64,000 nt of DNA from Streptomyces albidoflavus (lineage in GTDB: Bacteria > Actinomycetota > Actinomycetes > Streptomycetales > Streptomycetaceae): contig NZ_JOII01000024.1 in NCBI RefSeq assembly GCF_000719955.1, positions 1 to 64,000 of the forward strand. The letters run 5' to 3'. A program made the translations under genes and the position numbers. Shown here piece after piece: positions 27,801-35,974 of this stretch. The notes beneath the pieces were generated by a model. The model saw only the letters and a list, made by a program, of their open reading frames with translations. It was not told the origin of the DNA and searched no databases. Every line of letters starts with the position of its first letter. The first letter of the stretch is position 1.

Positions 27801-30800
27801 CACCGGCGGAGCCTCGGCCGTCCTCGCCGACGTCGACCTGCGCAAGGCCCTCTTCCTCGCCGAGGACCAGACCACGACCGTCCACCTGACGGTCGACCCG
27901 GAGAGCGCCGACTTCGCCATCGCCTCCGCACCGCCCGGACCCGGCGGCGAACGCGCCGTCCACGCCACCGGCACCGTCCGCACCGCCCAGCACCCCGCGG
28001 CCGGACCCCCGCTGGACCCGGCGGCCGTCCAGGCCCGCAGCGGCCAGTGGCTCACCGGCTCCGCCTGCTACACCGGACTCGCCGCCCTCGGCTACCACTA
28101 CGGGCCGGCCTTCCAGGCGCTCGACGAGGTCTGGATCGGCGACGGCGAGGTGCTGGCCCGGATCAGCCCGCCCGAGGTCCTCGGCGACGACCCCGCCCGC
28201 CACCACCTCCATCCGGTCCTCCTCGACGCCTGCTTCCAGTCGCTGCTGACCCGCCAGATCCCCGCCGACGGCGACCCCGCCCCCGGCACCGGCATCCGCC
28301 TGCCCCTGTCGATCGCCGAACTGAGCCTCACCCCGGTCGGCGACCGGACCCTGTGGGCCCACGGCGTGATCACCCGCGACGACGGGGACGAACTCGTCGC
28401 CGACCTCGCCCTGTACGCCGAGGACGGCACCCCCCTCGGCCGCCTCACCGGCTTCCGCGCCGCCGACGTCGAGAAGGCCTCCGCCACCGTCTCCCGGGCC
28501 ACCGTCGACTCCTGGCTGGCCGTCCCCGTCTGGACCGATCTGCCGCTGCCCGAGGACGCCGGGGCGCCGGCCGAACCCGGCGGCGACTGGCTGCTGTTCA
28601 CCGACGGCGACCCCGGTGGCGTCGGTGCCGCCCTCGCCGCCCTGGTCACCGGCCTCGGCCACCGCTGCCGCACGGTGACACCCGCCGCCGCGTACACCAG
28701 GAACGCCGAGGGCACCGCCTTCACCCTCGCCCCCGACTCCGCCGACGACCTGGCCCGCCTCTTCGCCGACCTCGACGCGGACACCGGGCCCTTCCGCGGC
28801 ACCGTCGTCCACCTCGGCGGCCTCGGACTCCCGCCGTACGAGGGCTGCCCGCGCGAGACGCTGCGGCAGGCGGCCGGGGGCGGCGCCTGGGGGCTCGTCG
28901 CCCTCGCCAAGGTCCTCCAGAACCGGCCCGCACCCGGCGCCCTGCACGTCGTCACCCGAGGGGCGCAGCCCGTCACCCCCGGCGAGGCCGTCGAACCGCT
29001 CGGCGCGCCCGCCTGGGGCGTCACCCGCGTCCTGCGCCACCAGGAACTCACCGCGCACCGGGGCAAGCTGATCGACCTCGACCCCGCGCACGACCGGAGC
29101 CCCGCCGGGGCCCGGGCCGAGGCCGAGGCGCTGCTGCGCGAGTTCCGCACCGGGGACGAGGAGGAGATCGGGCTGCGCGGCACCCGCCGCGCCACCAGCC
29201 GGCTGCGCCCCGCCGACGACCTCACCCGCCCCCTGCCGCCGAGGCTGCGCGCCGACGGAAGCTACCTCGTCACCGGCGCCTTCGGCGCGCTGGGCCGCCT
29301 GCTCTGCCGCACCCTGGTCAAGCGCGGCGCCCGGCACCTCGTGCTGATGGGCCGCACCCCGCTGCCGCCCCGCCGCGAATGGCGGCGCACCGACCCGGCC
29401 ACCGCCCAGGGCCGCGCCGTCGCCCTCCTCAAGGAGCTGGAGGCGCTCGGGGCGCACCCGGTGGCCGCCCCGGTCGACGTCACCGACGAGGCCGCGCTGA
29501 CCGCCTGGCTGGAGGAGTACCGGCAGGGCGACCCGCCGCCCCTGCGGGGCGTCTTCCACCTGGCCGGGCAGGTCCGCGACACCCGGATCGCCGACCTGGA
29601 CCGGGCCGCCTTCGACGCGGTCCACGACCCGAAGACCGTCGGCGCGTACCTGCTCGACAAGCACCTGAGGGACGAACCGCTCGACCACTTCGTGCTGTTC
29701 GCCTCGGTCGCCTCCCTGCTGACCACCGCCGGGCAGACCAACTACGCGGCCGGCAACGCCTTCCTCGACGCGCTCGCCCACCGTCGCCGCGCCGAGGGCC
29801 GGCCCGCCCTCAGCCTCGACTGGGGCCCCTGGGCCACCGGCATGATCGAGGAACTCGGCCTCGTCGAGCACTACCTGCACAGCCGGGGCATGAGCAGCCT
29901 CACCCCGGGCGCCGGCATGAGCGTGCTGGAACGCGTCCTGGGCCAGGACCGGGCCCAGCTCGTCGTCGCCACCGTCGTCGACTGGCGGACCTTCCTCGCC
30001 TGGTACGACACCCCGCCCGCCCTCGTCGCCGACCTCGCCGCGGCGGCCCTCGACTCCGCCGCCGACAGCGGCGGCGGCTTCCTCGACACCTTCCGTGCCG
30101 CCGACGGCGCCGGACGCCGCGCCTTGGTCGCCGAACGCTTCACCCACCTCGTCGCCACCGTGCTGCGCACCCCCGTCCAGGACGTCGACCCGGCGGGCGG
30201 CCTCGGCGCGCTCGGTCTCGACTCGCTGCTCGCCATGGAGGTACGGGCCAAGGCCCAGGCCGAGTTCGGCGTCGCGCTGCCCGTCGTCGCCCTGCTCAGC
30301 GGCACCTCCGTCGGCGAACTCGCCGACCGCCTCCACGACGGGCTCGCCGAGCGGATCGCTGCCGACCAGGACGGCGGCGACCGGGCGGCGGCCGTGGAGC
30401 TGTTCAGCGACGAGGGCGACCACCCGCTGACCCAGAACCAGAAGGCCCTCTGGTTCCTCAAGCAGCTCAACCCGGACGGCTACGCCTACAACATCGGCGG
30501 CGCCGTCGAGGTGCGGGCCCCCCTCGACCCGGAGCTGATGTTCGAGGCGGTCCGCCGCCTGATCGCCCGCCACCCCGCCCTGCGCACCACCTTCCACCTC
30601 AGCGACGGCCGCCCCGTGCAGCGCGTCGCCGCCGAGGCCGTGCCCGACCTCGCCCTCTTCGACGTCGAGGGCCAGGAGTGGGAGGAGATCCGGCGGACCA
30701 TCATCCGCGAGTACCGCGAGAGCTACGACCTGGAACGGGACGCGCTGGTCCGCTTCCGGCTCTTCCGGCGCGGCGACGACCGCTGGATCATCATGAAGGC

Positions 30801-33800
30801 CGTCCACCACATCGTCTCGGACGCCATCTCCACCTTCACCTTCATCGAGGAACTCCTCGCCGTCTACGAGGCGTTGAAGCGGGGCCAGGAACCGTCCCTG
30901 CCGCCGGTGACCGCCCGCTACGTCGACTTCCTCAACCAGCAGAACCGCTTCCTGGCGAGCCCCGAGGCCGGCGCCATGCTCGACCACTGGCGCGCCCACC
31001 TCCCCGCCGAGGTCCCGCTGCTGGACCTGCCGACCGACCGGCCCCGCCCGGCCGTGCAGACCCACAACGGCGCCTCCGAGTTCTTCGTCCTCGACGAGGA
31101 GCTGACCGCCCGCGTCCACACCCTCGCCCAGCGCCACGGGGTCACCCCCTTCATGGTGCTGATCTCCGCCTACCACCTGCTCCTGCACCGCTACTCCGGC
31201 CAGGACCACGTCATCGTCGGCTCCCCGGTGACCGGTCGCACCCAGCAGGAGTTCGCCTCGGTCTACGGCTACTTCGTCAACCCGCTGCCGCTCCACGCCG
31301 ACCTCTCCGGCGCCCCCTCCGTCGCCGAACTGCTCGACCAGGTCCGCGCCACCGTCCTGGGCGGCCTGGACAACCAGGAGTACCCCTTCGTCCTGCTCGT
31401 CGAGGAGCTGGGTCTGACCCACGACCCCAGCCGCTCGGCCGTCTTCCAGGCGATGTTCATCCTGCTCACCCACAAGGTCGCCACCGAGCAGTACGGGTAC
31501 CGGCTGGAGTACATCGAACTCCCCGAGGAGGAAGGCCAGTTCGACCTCACCCTCTCGGTCTACGAGGACGAGTCCGAAGGGCGGTTCCACTCCGTCCTGA
31601 AGTACAACACCGACCTCTTCGACCCCGAGACCGTCCGCCGGATGGCCGGCCACTACGTCCACCTCCTCGACAGCATGACGCGCGCCCGGCCCGAGACCCC
31701 CACCCCCGAACTGGAGATGCTCGGCGCCGAGGAACACGAACGGCTCGTGGAGGAGTGGAGCGGCGCCCGGCAGGCCGCCGCGGCCCGGCCTGCGGGCGGC
31801 GCCCACCGGCCCGTCCACCGGCTCTTCGCCGAGGCCGCCGCCGCCCGGCCCGGGGCCACCGCCGTCACCGTCCCCGCCCCGTACGGCGCCTCCACCCACC
31901 TCACCTACGGCGAACTCGACCGGCGGGCCGATGCCAGGGCGCGACGGCTGCGCGCGCTCGGCGCCGGGCCCGGCACGGTGGTCGGCGTCCAGCTGGAGAA
32001 GTCGCCGGAGCTGATCGTCACCCTGCTCGCCGTCCTCAAGGCCGGCGGCGCCTACCTCCCCCTCGACCCCGCCCTCCCGGCCGACCGCACCGCCCAGGTC
32101 CTCGCGGGGGCGGGCGCCGCCCTCCTCGTCACCGGCCCGGGCTCGGGCCCGGCGCCCACCGGGCTCTCCTGCCCGGCCGTCACCCCGGACCAGCTCCGCG
32201 CCGCCGAGAGCGACGGGCCCGCCCCCGAGACCCCCGACGACCCGGACGCCCCCGCGTACGTCATCCACACCTCCGGCTCCACCGGCGTCCCCAAGGCCGT
32301 CCGGGTCAGCCACCGCAACCTCGCCGCCGCCTACGCCTCCTGGCGCACCGCCTACGGCCTGGAGCGGGACGTGAGGGTCCACCTCCAGACCGCCCAGCCC
32401 TCCTTCGACGTCTTCACCGGCGACCTGGTGCGCGCCCTCTGCTCGGGCGGCACCCTGGTCCTCGCCGACCGCGACCTGGTCTTCGACACCGCGCGCCTGT
32501 ACCGCACCCTGCGCGCCGAACGCGTCGACTGCGCCGAACTGGTCCCCGCCCTGGTGCGCGGCCTGATGGACCACTGCGCCCGCGAGGGCGAGCGGCTCGA
32601 CTTCCTCCGGCTCCTGATCGTCGGCTCCGACACCTGGAAGACCGCCGAGTACCGGCGGCTGCGCGAACTCTGCGGCCCCGGCACCCGCGTCCTCAACTCC
32701 TACGGCGTCACCGAGGCCACCATCGACAGCGCCTGCTTCGAAGGCCCCGCCGAGGAGCTGGACCCGGGCCTGACCGTGCCGATCGGACGCCCGCTGCCGC
32801 ACGCCACCCTCTACATCCTCGACCCGTACGGCGCCCCCGTGCCCCCCGGCGTCACCGGTGAGCTGTGGATCGGCGGCGAGGGCGTCTCCCTCGGCTACGC
32901 GGGCGACCCGGAGCTGACCGGGCAGCGCTTCACCACCCGCACCCTCGGCCGCGGACCCGGCGCCCGGCCGGTACGCCTCTACCGGACCGGCGACCTCGCC
33001 CGCTGGGACGCCGAGGGCCGCGTCCACCTCCTCGGCCGCCAGGACGGCCAGGTCAAACTGCGCGGCCACCGGATCGAGACCGGCGAGATCGAGGCCCACC
33101 TCACCGCCCGCCCCGGGGTCGCCCGCGCGGTGGCCGCCGTCCGCACCGACGCCGGCGGCGAGGCCGTCCTGTGCGCCTACTGCGTCCCCGAACCCGGCGT
33201 CACCCTGGACATCCGCGCGCTCCGCCGCCACCTCGCCGCGGCCCTGCCCTCGCACATGGTCCCCGCCCACCTCGCCGAGGTCTCCGCGCTGCCGCTGACC
33301 GCGCACGGCAAGGTCGACCTCCGTGCCCTGCCCCAGCCGCAGGGCGAGCGGCACCGGGCCTACGAGGCGCCCGTGACCCTCTACGAGGTGAGCATGGCCC
33401 GGCACTGGGAGGCCCTGCTGGGCCTGGACCGGGCGGGGCTCGGCGACGACTTCTTCGAGTCCGGAGGCAGCTCCATCAAACTCATCGAACTCCTCCACCA
33501 CCTGCGGACCGAGTTCGGCGTCGCCGTCCCCGTCAGCCGCCTCTACCAGGTGACGACCCTGCACGGCATGGCCGCCGCCGTCGAGGAACGTGTCACCGGC
33601 ACCACCGCCGACGAACTGCCCCACCTCACCTTCAACGAGGCCGCCCCCGACCCCGTCTTCTGCTTCCCGCCCGCCGGCGGCCACGGCCTCGTCTACCGCG
33701 GCCTCGCCGCCCAGCTCCCCGAGTACCGCGTCGTCGCCTTCAACTACCTGCCGGGCGACGACAAGGTGGCCCGCTACGCCGACCTCGTCGAGGCGGCCCG

Positions 33801-34302
33801 GCCCGAGGGCGCCTGCCGGCTGCTCGGCTACTCCCTCGGCGGCAACCTCGCCTTCGAGGTCGCCCGCGAACTGGAGGCCCGCGGCCGGGACGTCGGCCAC
33901 GTGGTCATCCTCGACTCCCGGCGCGTCACCGAGGCGTTCGCGCCCGGCGCCGACGGGCTGAAGACCTTCGAGGCGGAACTCGGCGGCCACCTCTACAAGC
34001 ACACCGGCTCCGAGACCGTCACCAGCACCCTGCTGGAACACGCCGCCGAATACCTCAGCTTCTGCGGCCGGAACCCCAACACCGGCACCGTCGGCGCGCC
34101 GGTCACCGTCGTCTCCGACGAGGAGAAGACCGAGCTGTACGCGGCCGGCGTCCCCGGCACCTGGTACGGCAGCTCCGCCACCGGCACCCGGGTCCTGCGC
34201 GGCTCCGGCAAGCACGCCGACATGCTCGACGCCGACCACCTCCCGCGCAACGCCGGCCTGGTCCGCGCCCTCCTCACGGGGGAGGCCGGCCGTGCGGCGT
34301 GA
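24892..34302 (+). CDS. ftdB: Iterative PKS-NRPS hybrid, PTM synthetase
   Basis: 3136 residues, domains KS-AT-DH-KR-ACP-C-A-PCP-TE. Active-site residues located: KS Cys184, His319 and His359; AT Ser648 (GHSTGE); DH His946 and Asp1112; KR Ser1605 and Tyr1618 (QTNYAAGNAF); ACP Ser1778 (LGLDSL); C motif HHIVSDA at 1972; A core HTSGSTG near 2460; PCP Ser2861; TE Ser2981 (GYSLGG). There is no ER or methyltransferase domain, as expected for an unbranched polyene. This is the diagnostic PTM architecture: one module used iteratively for two chains, then both are condensed on ornithine and cyclised. TTG start with GAGGAG 9 nt upstream; the longer open frame from 24049 overlaps ftdA and is rejected. Confidence 0.95.
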   Translation: MADAINDASTGKVAIIGIGCRLPGGAGDHRAFWRNLLSGKDCLTPTPPDRYDAATLATRHRDKPGKLAAGRGGYIDGFDEFEPAFFGISPREADHMDPQQRKLLEVAWEALEDAGQRPADLAGSNTGVYVGAFTLDYKILQFADLSFETLAAHTATGTMMTMVSNRISHCLDLRGPSLTVDTACSSSLVTVHLACQSLLRGESDLALAGGVLLHSAPQYTIAETKGGFLSPSGRSRAFDASAEGYVRAEGVGLVALKRLEEALADGDPVHAVILGSGVNQDGRTNGITVPSADAQISLVRRVCAEAGVTPGDLQYVEAHGTSTPVGDPIEANALAQVLAEGRAPGAACHVGSVKTNIGHTESAAGIAGLIKTALALKHRVIPPHINLDTVNPAIAYESSPFTIPTEAVSWPAHEGPARAGVNSFGFGGTNAHIVLEEPPVRPAAPGRRTAREMAEETARPEGPGWSILPLTARHPDALAEVAAGIRRELDGGNGARPALADLGHTLAHRRQHLETRLSVVHSSRASLAEALDAHLRGEPHPRVVQGRRLEPEDRRLVWVFTGMGPQWWGMGRGLLESEPVFREVVTACDREIRRLAGWSLLDEMAAGAETSRMAETWLAQPANFAVQAGLAALWRSYGVTPDAVVGHSTGEIAAFHEAGVYSLEEAVGIAVHRSRLQHTLAGTGGMLAVSLSEEEAEHRVRPYADRVCVAAVNSPTGVTLAGDRDTLVRLSGELRDEQIFAKLLTVQVPYHSPQMDRIKDELLASLAGLAPRPAQVPVHLTGIEGPADGVVLDAAYWWRNVRDRVAFRAAVDRLADEGHRLFLEIGPHPALAHSLRECLEATGRTAVTVPSIRREEDEPERFAASLATLHNLGVDVDWDVLQPTGRAVPLPRYPWRRDRHWTEPRNVAQVRLGHLDHPLLGRRTDHPGPAWQSALDTERLPYLADHRIQDSVVFPAAGYLEMATQAVLALTGGASAVLADVDLRKALFLAEDQTTTVHLTVDPESADFAIASAPPGPGGERAVHATGTVRTAQHPAAGPPLDPAAVQARSGQWLTGSACYTGLAALGYHYGPAFQALDEVWIGDGEVLARISPPEVLGDDPARHHLHPVLLDACFQSLLTRQIPADGDPAPGTGIRLPLSIAELSLTPVGDRTLWAHGVITRDDGDELVADLALYAEDGTPLGRLTGFRAADVEKASATVSRATVDSWLAVPVWTDLPLPEDAGAPAEPGGDWLLFTDGDPGGVGAALAALVTGLGHRCRTVTPAAAYTRNAEGTAFTLAPDSADDLARLFADLDADTGPFRGTVVHLGGLGLPPYEGCPRETLRQAAGGGAWGLVALAKVLQNRPAPGALHVVTRGAQPVTPGEAVEPLGAPAWGVTRVLRHQELTAHRGKLIDLDPAHDRSPAGARAEAEALLREFRTGDEEEIGLRGTRRATSRLRPADDLTRPLPPRLRADGSYLVTGAFGALGRLLCRTLVKRGARHLVLMGRTPLPPRREWRRTDPATAQGRAVALLKELEALGAHPVAAPVDVTDEAALTAWLEEYRQGDPPPLRGVFHLAGQVRDTRIADLDRAAFDAVHDPKTVGAYLLDKHLRDEPLDHFVLFASVASLLTTAGQTNYAAGNAFLDALAHRRRAEGRPALSLDWGPWATGMIEELGLVEHYLHSRGMSSLTPGAGMSVLERVLGQDRAQLVVATVVDWRTFLAWYDTPPALVADLAAAALDSAADSGGGFLDTFRAADGAGRRALVAERFTHLVATVLRTPVQDVDPAGGLGALGLDSLLAMEVRAKAQAEFGVALPVVALLSGTSVGELADRLHDGLAERIAADQDGGDRAAAVELFSDEGDHPLTQNQKALWFLKQLNPDGYAYNIGGAVEVRAPLDPELMFEAVRRLIARHPALRTTFHLSDGRPVQRVAAEAVPDLALFDVEGQEWEEIRRTIIREYRESYDLERDALVRFRLFRRGDDRWIIMKAVHHIVSDAISTFTFIEELLAVYEALKRGQEPSLPPVTARYVDFLNQQNRFLASPEAGAMLDHWRAHLPAEVPLLDLPTDRPRPAVQTHNGASEFFVLDEELTARVHTLAQRHGVTPFMVLISAYHLLLHRYSGQDHVIVGSPVTGRTQQEFASVYGYFVNPLPLHADLSGAPSVAELLDQVRATVLGGLDNQEYPFVLLVEELGLTHDPSRSAVFQAMFILLTHKVATEQYGYRLEYIELPEEEGQFDLTLSVYEDESEGRFHSVLKYNTDLFDPETVRRMAGHYVHLLDSMTRARPETPTPELEMLGAEEHERLVEEWSGARQAAAARPAGGAHRPVHRLFAEAAAARPGATAVTVPAPYGASTHLTYGELDRRADARARRLRALGAGPGTVVGVQLEKSPELIVTLLAVLKAGGAYLPLDPALPADRTAQVLAGAGAALLVTGPGSGPAPTGLSCPAVTPDQLRAAESDGPAPETPDDPDAPAYVIHTSGSTGVPKAVRVSHRNLAAAYASWRTAYGLERDVRVHLQTAQPSFDVFTGDLVRALCSGGTLVLADRDLVFDTARLYRTLRAERVDCAELVPALVRGLMDHCAREGERLDFLRLLIVGSDTWKTAEYRRLRELCGPGTRVLNSYGVTEATIDSACFEGPAEELDPGLTVPIGRPLPHATLYILDPYGAPVPPGVTGELWIGGEGVSLGYAGDPELTGQRFTTRTLGRGPGARPVRLYRTGDLARWDAEGRVHLLGRQDGQVKLRGHRIETGEIEAHLTARPGVARAVAAVRTDAGGEAVLCAYCVPEPGVTLDIRALRRHLAAALPSHMVPAHLAEVSALPLTAHGKVDLRALPQPQGERHRAYEAPVTLYEVSMARHWEALLGLDRAGLGDDFFESGGSSIKLIELLHHLRTEFGVAVPVSRLYQVTTLHGMAAAVEERVTGTTADELPHLTFNEAAPDPVFCFPPAGGHGLVYRGLAAQLPEYRVVAFNYLPGDDKVARYADLVEAARPEGACRLLGYSLGGNLAFEVARELEARGRDVGHVVILDSRRVTEAFAPGADGLKTFEAELGGHLYKHTGSETVTSTLLEHAAEYLSFCGRNPNTGTVGAPVTVVSDEEKTELYAAGVPGTWYGSSATGTRVLRGSGKHADMLDADHLPRNAGLVRALLTGEAGRAA

Positions 34303-35974
34303 GGAGGACACCGAGTGGACCCGGCGCGAGCCCGCGCCGGGCAGCCCGCCGCGCGTCATCGTCGTCGGCGCCGGGATGGCCGGCCTCTCCACCGGCTGCT
34401 ACGCGCAGATGAGCGGGATGCGCACCCGCATCTTCGAGAAGCACGTCCTCCCCGGCGGCTGCTGCACCGCCTGGTCCCGGGACGGCTACCTCTTCGACTA
34501 CTGCATCGAGTGGCTGATCGGCACCGCCGAGGGCAACGACGCCCACCAGGTCTGGCGGGAGCTGGGCGCGCTCGACGGCAAGACCGTCACCAACTTCGAG
34601 CTGTTCAACAAGGTCACCGACGAGAGCGGCCGGTCGGTGGTCTTCTACAACGACCCCGGCCGGCTGGAGGCCCACCTGCTGGAGGTCTCCCCGGCCGACG
34701 CCCGGCTGATCCGCTCCTTCTGCCGTGACCTGCGGCGGTTCACCGAGATCGAGCTGTACCCCTTCCTCACCGCCCCCGCCCTGCGCACGGTCCGCGAGAA
34801 GGCGGCCACCCTGCGCACCGTCCTGCCGGCCTTCCGCCTCTTCTGGCGCACCGCCGCCACGCCGATGCACCGCTTCGCCGACCGGTTCGAGGACCCGCTG
34901 CTGCGCAAGGCGTTCCGCAACATCTTCTTCCAGGACCCCGAAGGGTTCCCCCTCCTGCCCTATCTCTTCAACATGGCCGCCGCCCACCACGGCAACGCGG
35001 GCTTCCCGCAAGGCGGTTCACTGGGCCTGGCCCGCTCGGTCGAGGAGCGGTACACCTCGCTCGGCGGCACGGTCAGCTACCGCGCCCGCACCGAGAAGAT
35101 CCTGGTGGAGAACGACCGGGCGATCGGCGTCGAACTCCGCGGCGGCCGCCGCTACTACGCCGAACACGTCGTCTCCGCCTGCGACGGCCACACCACCATC
35201 CGCGGCCTGCTGGACGGCAAGTACACCGGCCCGCGCGTCGACAAGCTCTACGACGAACTGCTGGAGAGCCCGGGCACCCTCTTCCCCGCCGTGGTCTCCG
35301 CCTTCGTCGGCGTCGAGGGCCCCCTGCCCGAGGCGGACGCGCACAGCACCACGTACCTGCTCGGCGCCGAGGAGGCCGCCGCCCTGCCGGGCGCCCTCCA
35401 GGACAGCCTCGTCGTCCAGCTGCGCTCGCGCTACTCCGACGGTTTCGCCCCGCCGGGCAAGTCGGTGGTCCACTGCACCTACTTCAGCGACTACACCCAC
35501 TGGGCCGACCTGCGCCGCACCGACCGCCGACGCTACCGCGAGGAGAAACGCCAGGTCGCCGACTTCGTCCGGACCTTCCTCGGCCGCCGCTGGCCCGAGG
35601 TGGCCGGGCGGATCGAGCTGGTGGACGTCGCCACCCCGGCGACCACCCGGCGCTACACCGGCAACCACAACGGCTCGATCCTCGCCTGGAAGGCGTTCTC
35701 CGACGCCGACGACCTCGCCGCCGGCCTGGTCGGCAAGGACCGGATGCGGCTGCCCGGTCTGGCCGGGTTCTCCATGGCCGGGCAGTGGGTGGGGATGGGC
35801 GGCCTGATCCGGGCCGCCTCCACCGGCCGCTTCGCCGTCCAGTACCTCTGCGCGGAACTGGGCCTGCCGTTCCGCGCCCACGAGAGCACCGGCACCGAGC
35901 CCTGGCATCCGGGCCGCCTCGGCCGGCTGCCCCAGCTCGACCGCTGGTACGCCAAGGAAAGGCGCGACTCATGA
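34292..35974 (+). CDS. ftdC: FAD-dependent oxidoreductase (phytoene-desaturase family), PTM ring formation
   Basis: 560 residues. The dinucleotide-binding motif VIVVGAGMAGLSTGCYAQM is at residues 22-40, followed by LPGGCCTAW. The C-terminal FAD block AGQWVGMGGLIRAASTGRF is also present. The family is that of carotenoid/phytoene desaturases. In PTM clusters such enzymes trigger reductive or cyclising closure of the carbocyclic rings on the tetramate polyene. GTG 34292 lies inside the end of ftdB (11-nt overlap) with GGGGGAGG upstream, indicating translational coupling. It is closely related to the next gene, pointing to tandem duplication. Confidence 0.9.
   Translation: MRREEDTEWTRREPAPGSPPRVIVVGAGMAGLSTGCYAQMSGMRTRIFEKHVLPGGCCTAWSRDGYLFDYCIEWLIGTAEGNDAHQVWRELGALDGKTVTNFELFNKVTDESGRSVVFYNDPGRLEAHLLEVSPADARLIRSFCRDLRRFTEIELYPFLTAPALRTVREKAATLRTVLPAFRLFWRTAATPMHRFADRFEDPLLRKAFRNIFFQDPEGFPLLPYLFNMAAAHHGNAGFPQGGSLGLARSVEERYTSLGGTVSYRARTEKILVENDRAIGVELRGGRRYYAEHVVSACDGHTTIRGLLDGKYTGPRVDKLYDELLESPGTLFPAVVSAFVGVEGPLPEADAHSTTYLLGAEEAAALPGALQDSLVVQLRSRYSDGFAPPGKSVVHCTYFSDYTHWADLRRTDRRRYREEKRQVADFVRTFLGRRWPEVAGRIELVDVATPATTRRYTGNHNGSILAWKAFSDADDLAAGLVGKDRMRLPGLAGFSMAGQWVGMGGLIRAASTGRFAVQYLCAELGLPFRAHESTGTEPWHPGRLGRLPQLDRWYAKERRDS

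Noticed and set aside
26086..34392. A 2768-codon open frame on the minus strand opposite ftdB
   Set aside because: It is a shadow created by the extreme third-position G+C of ftdB; its translation is low-complexity Val/Gly/Asp-rich and shows no domain, while the plus strand has all PKS-NRPS motifs.
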